This document shows positions 61,099-64,000 of a DNA stretch of 64,000 bases, piece by piece. The DNA comes from Rhodothermales bacterium. GTDB taxonomy: Bacteria; Bacteroidota; Rhodothermia; Rhodothermales; Bin80. Position 1 is the first letter of the stretch. Every line of letters starts with the position of its first letter. The position numbers and the translations under genes are program-made. The DNA lies in contig JAJECE010000112.1 in the NCBI GenBank assembly GCA_022822185.1, positions 1 through 64,000 on the forward strand. Direction: 5' to 3'. The notes under the pieces were generated by a model, which saw nothing but the letters and a program-made list of their open reading frames with translations, made no database searches and had not been told where the DNA came from.

Positions 61099-64000
61099 TT
61101 AGTTGGATTCCAGATGGATGGCCGGAATATTTTCCTGCCGAATCATTTCATTCAGGGCAGGCACATCCGTTTCAAATATGATCTGCAGAGCTTCCAGTTC
61201 TGCATCAATCCGTCCTGAAAGTTCATCCCGCACTTCCATGGCCTGATCTGTCGGCCGGTAATCCCCTATTGACACATTCGCGGCGACCGCAGCCAATTTG
61301 TTATTCAATCGGATTGGAAAATTCAATGGATCCTGACGGCTCTGATTTTTCGTTTGGTACAGTGCCTCCTCAATGCCGGTCATCTTCTCAATCAGGGCTT
61401 TGGCCGCATCCCTGATGCCGGTTTGCGCTTCATCCAGGTTTGCAGTAAATCTGCGAATCTGATCACGTACGGCACGAATATCCTTGATGGCCAGATGTAT
61501 TTCACTGAGTTTGTCACGGATTCCAATGAGAAAATCAAACTGCATCTGCAGGTCCTCCACACTGGAACTTGAGCGCGGATCTTTGCGCAGTTCAAAGGTC
61601 GTCTCCAGCGAATCCTCTCCGACAATGAGTCGGGCGTGATACGTTCCCGGGGCTGCTCTGGGGCCTCGGACGCTCCCCGACCACATGATGAGTCCATCAA
61701 ACGACCCGGCATCCTCATAGCGCGTATTCCATCTGAACACATTCATTCCGGCTTCAATTGCAAGATCGTCTTCGTCTGCATCAAAATCCTTGATCAGGGT
61801 TCCGTCAGATTCGAGGATCTCCAGTCTCGTCATACTTGAATCCGGGGCTTCCCTGAACCAGTAACGCAGATTTACACTTGCGCCGGTTCGCCAGATGAAA
61901 TCTGAATCGTAGATCCATGCAGATGCTGAGGCGGGAATCCTCGATAATTGGTGCAATGGGGTCACATCCTCCATGATCCAGAATGCCCGCCCCTGGGTTG
62001 CCACAACCAGATCATTCTCCTTCCATTCCAGATCTGTGATGGGCACAATCGGCAGGTTCTGCTGGAATGATGTCCAGTTTTCCCCATCATCAAACGAGAT
62101 ATACAGACCTGACTCGGTCCCGGCCCACAGGAGCCCGGGATGCACCTGATCGGGTTGAATTGTGCGGGTAAAGTGCTGCGGATCCATCCCGTCCACGATC
62201 AGTTCCCAATCCGCCCCGTAATTGGTGGTCTTATAGATGTATGGAGAAAAGTCATCAAGTTTGTATCGGGTACCGGCAAGATACGCTGCCCCTTCATTCA
62301 TTGGATGTGCAACCAGTTCATTGATCTGCATCCATTCCGGCATCCCTTCCGGCGTAATATCGGTCCAGATCTCTCCACCGTCGCGGGTAATATGAACCAG
62401 TCCATCATCGGAGCCTGTCCATATCACGTTTGCATCATGCGGACTTTCTGCTACGGCAAAGATGGTGGCATAGTACTCTACGCCTGTATTATCCTTGGTG
62501 ATCGGGCCTCCGCTTGGGCCGAGTTTGGTTGAATCTGCGCGGGTGAGATCCGGGCTCATAATCTCCCATGACTGCCCTTCGTCCGTAGTTCGAAAGAGGT
62601 GATTCCCTGCCGCATAAAGCACATTGGGATCATGCATGGAAAAGAGGATCGGGAAGTTCCACTGGAACCGGTACTTCATACCTTCCGCACCATGCCCCAT
62701 TGGGTTATCCGGATATACATTGATCGCTCTTCGCTCGCCCGAATCGTGATCTACGCGGGTGAGGTAGCCTCCATAGGACCCTCCGTATACGATCTGCGGC
62801 TGATCCGGTTTGGGAGCAATCCAGCCGCTCTCGCCGCCGGCAGTCGGCTCCCATTCCCGCTCATTCAGGCCATCCGATGTATGCAGGATGCGCACTGTTG
62901 AATTGTCCTGCTGTGCACCATAGATACGGTATGGGAAGTGATTGTCCGTAGTGACACGATAAAATTGTGCAGTGGGCTGATTGTAGTAGGTGCTCCAGTT
63001 TGCCCCCGCATCAAAACTCACCTGCGCCCCACCGTCATCGGCAATGATGAGATGATCGGGATCATCTGGATTAATCCACAGATCATGATGGTCGCCGTGG
63101 GGGGTCTGGATACTTGAATAGGTATGTCCTCCGTCTTTTGATCGCCAGAACTGCACATTCAGTACATACACGATATCTTCATTTCTGGTATCTGCATAGA
63201 TGCGTGTGTAGTACCAGGCACGCTGTCGCAAATTGCGATCTTCATTCATCTTTCGCCATGTTTCGCCGCCATCATCAGATCGGAAAACCCCGCCTTCCGC
63301 CGCTTCAATGATGACCCAGATCCGATCTGGATTGACCGGAGAGATGGCAATCCCGTTGATGCCGAGGGGGCCATCTGGCAGGCCGTTATCCTTCCCCGTG
63401 ATCTGGGTCCAGGTATCTCCTGCGTCGGTTGATTTCCAGATTCCACTCCCTTCTCCGCCGCTTTCCAGGCTATAGGGGGTTCGAATCACCCGCCAGGCAC
63501 TTGCGTAGAGAATTCTGGGATTGGATGAATCCATGGCAAGATCGACAAATCCGACTTCGTCATTAATGAAGAGGATCTTTTTCCATGAATCACCGCCATC
63601 CACTGACCGGTAGATTCCCCGCTCTTCATTGGGGCCCGACAGGTGTCCCATGACCGCGGCATAGAGATGATCAGGATCCCGGGGATGGATGCGGATTCGC
63701 GGAATCCGGTGACTGTCTGACAATCCTTTATGCTCCCATGTACGGCCGGCATCAAGAGACCTGTAGATGCCATATCCGTGGGATACATTTCCCCGCACGG
63801 TTTTCTCTCCGCCCCCCACATAGATCACATTCGGGTCCCAGGTGCTGACAGCAACGGCCCCGATACTTCCTCCGAAGAAGCCATCGGATATATTTTCCCA
63901 GGTGGCACCGCCGGTTGTCGACTGCCATACCCCTCCTCCGGTTGCGCCGAAGTAGGCTTTCATGGGCTGCCCTGGAACTCCGGAGACGGCGGCAGAGCGC
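61099..64000 (-). CDS. BNR-repeat/sortilin-like (VPS10) secreted protein, 5' end outside the window
   Basis: At least 966 residues are visible; the frame stays open from the ATG at 63963 to the window edge, and the residues before it (SGVPGQPMKAYFGATGGGVW) continue the typical start of the family, so the gene begins beyond 64000. Repeated BNR/Asp-box motifs: 'STTGGATWEN', 'RSLDAGRTWEHKG', 'RSVDGGDSWKK', 'KSTDAGDTWTQI', 'RSDDGGETWRKM', 'ITRDGGEIWTDI', giving a two-propeller sortilin-like layout up to about residue 600. A C-terminal region (about 700-954) has a FlgD-Ig-like stretch and a helical tail. Such proteins are abundant secreted proteins in this group, often annotated as glycosyl hydrolases without evidence. 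Confidence 0.88.
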   Translation of the reverse strand, partial: RSAAVSGVPGQPMKAYFGATGGGVWQSTTGGATWENISDGFFGGSIGAVAVSTWDPNVIYVGGGEKTVRGNVSHGYGIYRSLDAGRTWEHKGLSDSHRIPRIRIHPRDPDHLYAAVMGHLSGPNEERGIYRSVDGGDSWKKILFINDEVGFVDLAMDSSNPRILYASAWRVIRTPYSLESGGEGSGIWKSTDAGDTWTQITGKDNGLPDGPLGINGIAISPVNPDRIWVIIEAAEGGVFRSDDGGETWRKMNEDRNLRQRAWYYTRIYADTRNEDIVYVLNVQFWRSKDGGHTYSSIQTPHGDHHDLWINPDDPDHLIIADDGGAQVSFDAGANWSTYYNQPTAQFYRVTTDNHFPYRIYGAQQDNSTVRILHTSDGLNEREWEPTAGGESGWIAPKPDQPQIVYGGSYGGYLTRVDHDSGERRAINVYPDNPMGHGAEGMKYRFQWNFPILFSMHDPNVLYAAGNHLFRTTDEGQSWEIMSPDLTRADSTKLGPSGGPITKDNTGVEYYATIFAVAESPHDANVIWTGSDDGLVHITRDGGEIWTDITPEGMPEWMQINELVAHPMNEGAAYLAGTRYKLDDFSPYIYKTTNYGADWELIVDGMDPQHFTRTIQPDQVHPGLLWAGTESGLYISFDDGENWTSFQQNLPIVPITDLEWKENDLVVATQGRAFWIMEDVTPLHQLSRIPASASAWIYDSDFIWRTGASVNLRYWFREAPDSSMTRLEILESDGTLIKDFDADEDDLAIEAGMNVFRWNTRYEDAGSFDGLIMWSGSVRGPRAAPGTYHARLIVGEDSLETTFELRKDPRSSSSVEDLQMQFDFLIGIRDKLSEIHLAIKDIRAVRDQIRRFTANLDEAQTGIRDAAKALIEKMTGIEEALYQTKNQSRQDPLNFPIRLNNKLAAVAANVSIGDYRPTDQAMEVRDELSGRIDAELEALQIIFETDVPALNEMIRQENIPAIHLESN

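Overview
The window looks like chromosomal DNA from a Gram-negative bacterium of the Bacteroidota/Rhodothermota side of the tree, most likely Rhodothermales-like. The evidence is type IX secretion (T9SS) style C-terminal domains with the 'NYPNPFNPQT' signature, a PorV/PorQ-family outer membrane protein, a TonB receptor with an N-terminal carboxypeptidase-like domain, large ASPIC/UnbV and BNR-repeat secreted proteins, a few lipoproteins, and few recognisable Shine-Dalgarno sites. G+C looks like the mid-50s by eye (not computed). Taxon assignment is inference; no rRNA is present. One tRNA gene (Arg, anticodon ACG) was found.

Layout. 0-7 kb: a C-terminally truncated AAA-type ATPase, a class I photolyase, a DUF4399 lipoprotein, the compact t6A tRNA-modification cluster tsaE-tsaB-tsaD, and a convergent xylulokinase. 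7-15 kb: a full-length paralogue of the truncated ATPase, an 800-base gene-poor stretch, an SLC13-type anion transporter, a KdgK-like sugar kinase, an orphan Panacea-domain protein, tRNA-Arg, an FAD oxidoreductase and FbaB-type aldolase. 15-19 kb: an accessory module of TcmP plus its three-Cys-motif (DUF5131/Gp37-Gp68) partner, then a two-domain AAA+ protein. 19-24.5 kb: three overlapping amidohydrolase-fold genes (only the middle one keeps the HxH metal motif), a decayed PIN-like toxin remnant and two small unknown proteins. 24.7-35.4 kb: secreted/outer-membrane region on the minus strand, with two T9SS-sorted paralogues and a four-gene operon (TonB receptor, FnIII/T9SS protein, PorV/PorQ protein, IPT/TIG lipoprotein).

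36-46.5 kb: prohibitin-like SPFH protein, then murB-ccmB-ccmC-ccmD and ccmE (cytochrome c maturation), split by an ATPase gene that carries an in-frame TGA; then DUF4159 protein, glyA, an orotate-PRTase-like protein and tatC. 46.5-52.4 kb: an Nramp-like transporter lacking the usual metal-site motifs, a 2-oxoacid:ferredoxin oxidoreductase (korA-korB), apaG and a xylose-isomerase-like TIM barrel. 52.6-56 kb: a second accessory pocket with an unknown protein, a Panacea-domain antitoxin overlapping a small membrane protein (candidate toxin-antitoxin pair with a palindrome upstream), and a third copy of the KxFHGR ATPase. 56-64 kb: a 1,126-aa TPR/FG-GAP/ASPIC-UnbV lipoprotein, a class C beta-lactamase-fold serine hydrolase, and a large BNR/sortilin-like protein running off the right edge.

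The most promising candidates for unusual biology are the Panacea/transmembrane pair, the TcmP/DUF5131 module, the dispersed KxFHGR ATPase family, the CxxxY-type CcmE, and the Nramp-like protein with replaced DPGN and MPH motifs.
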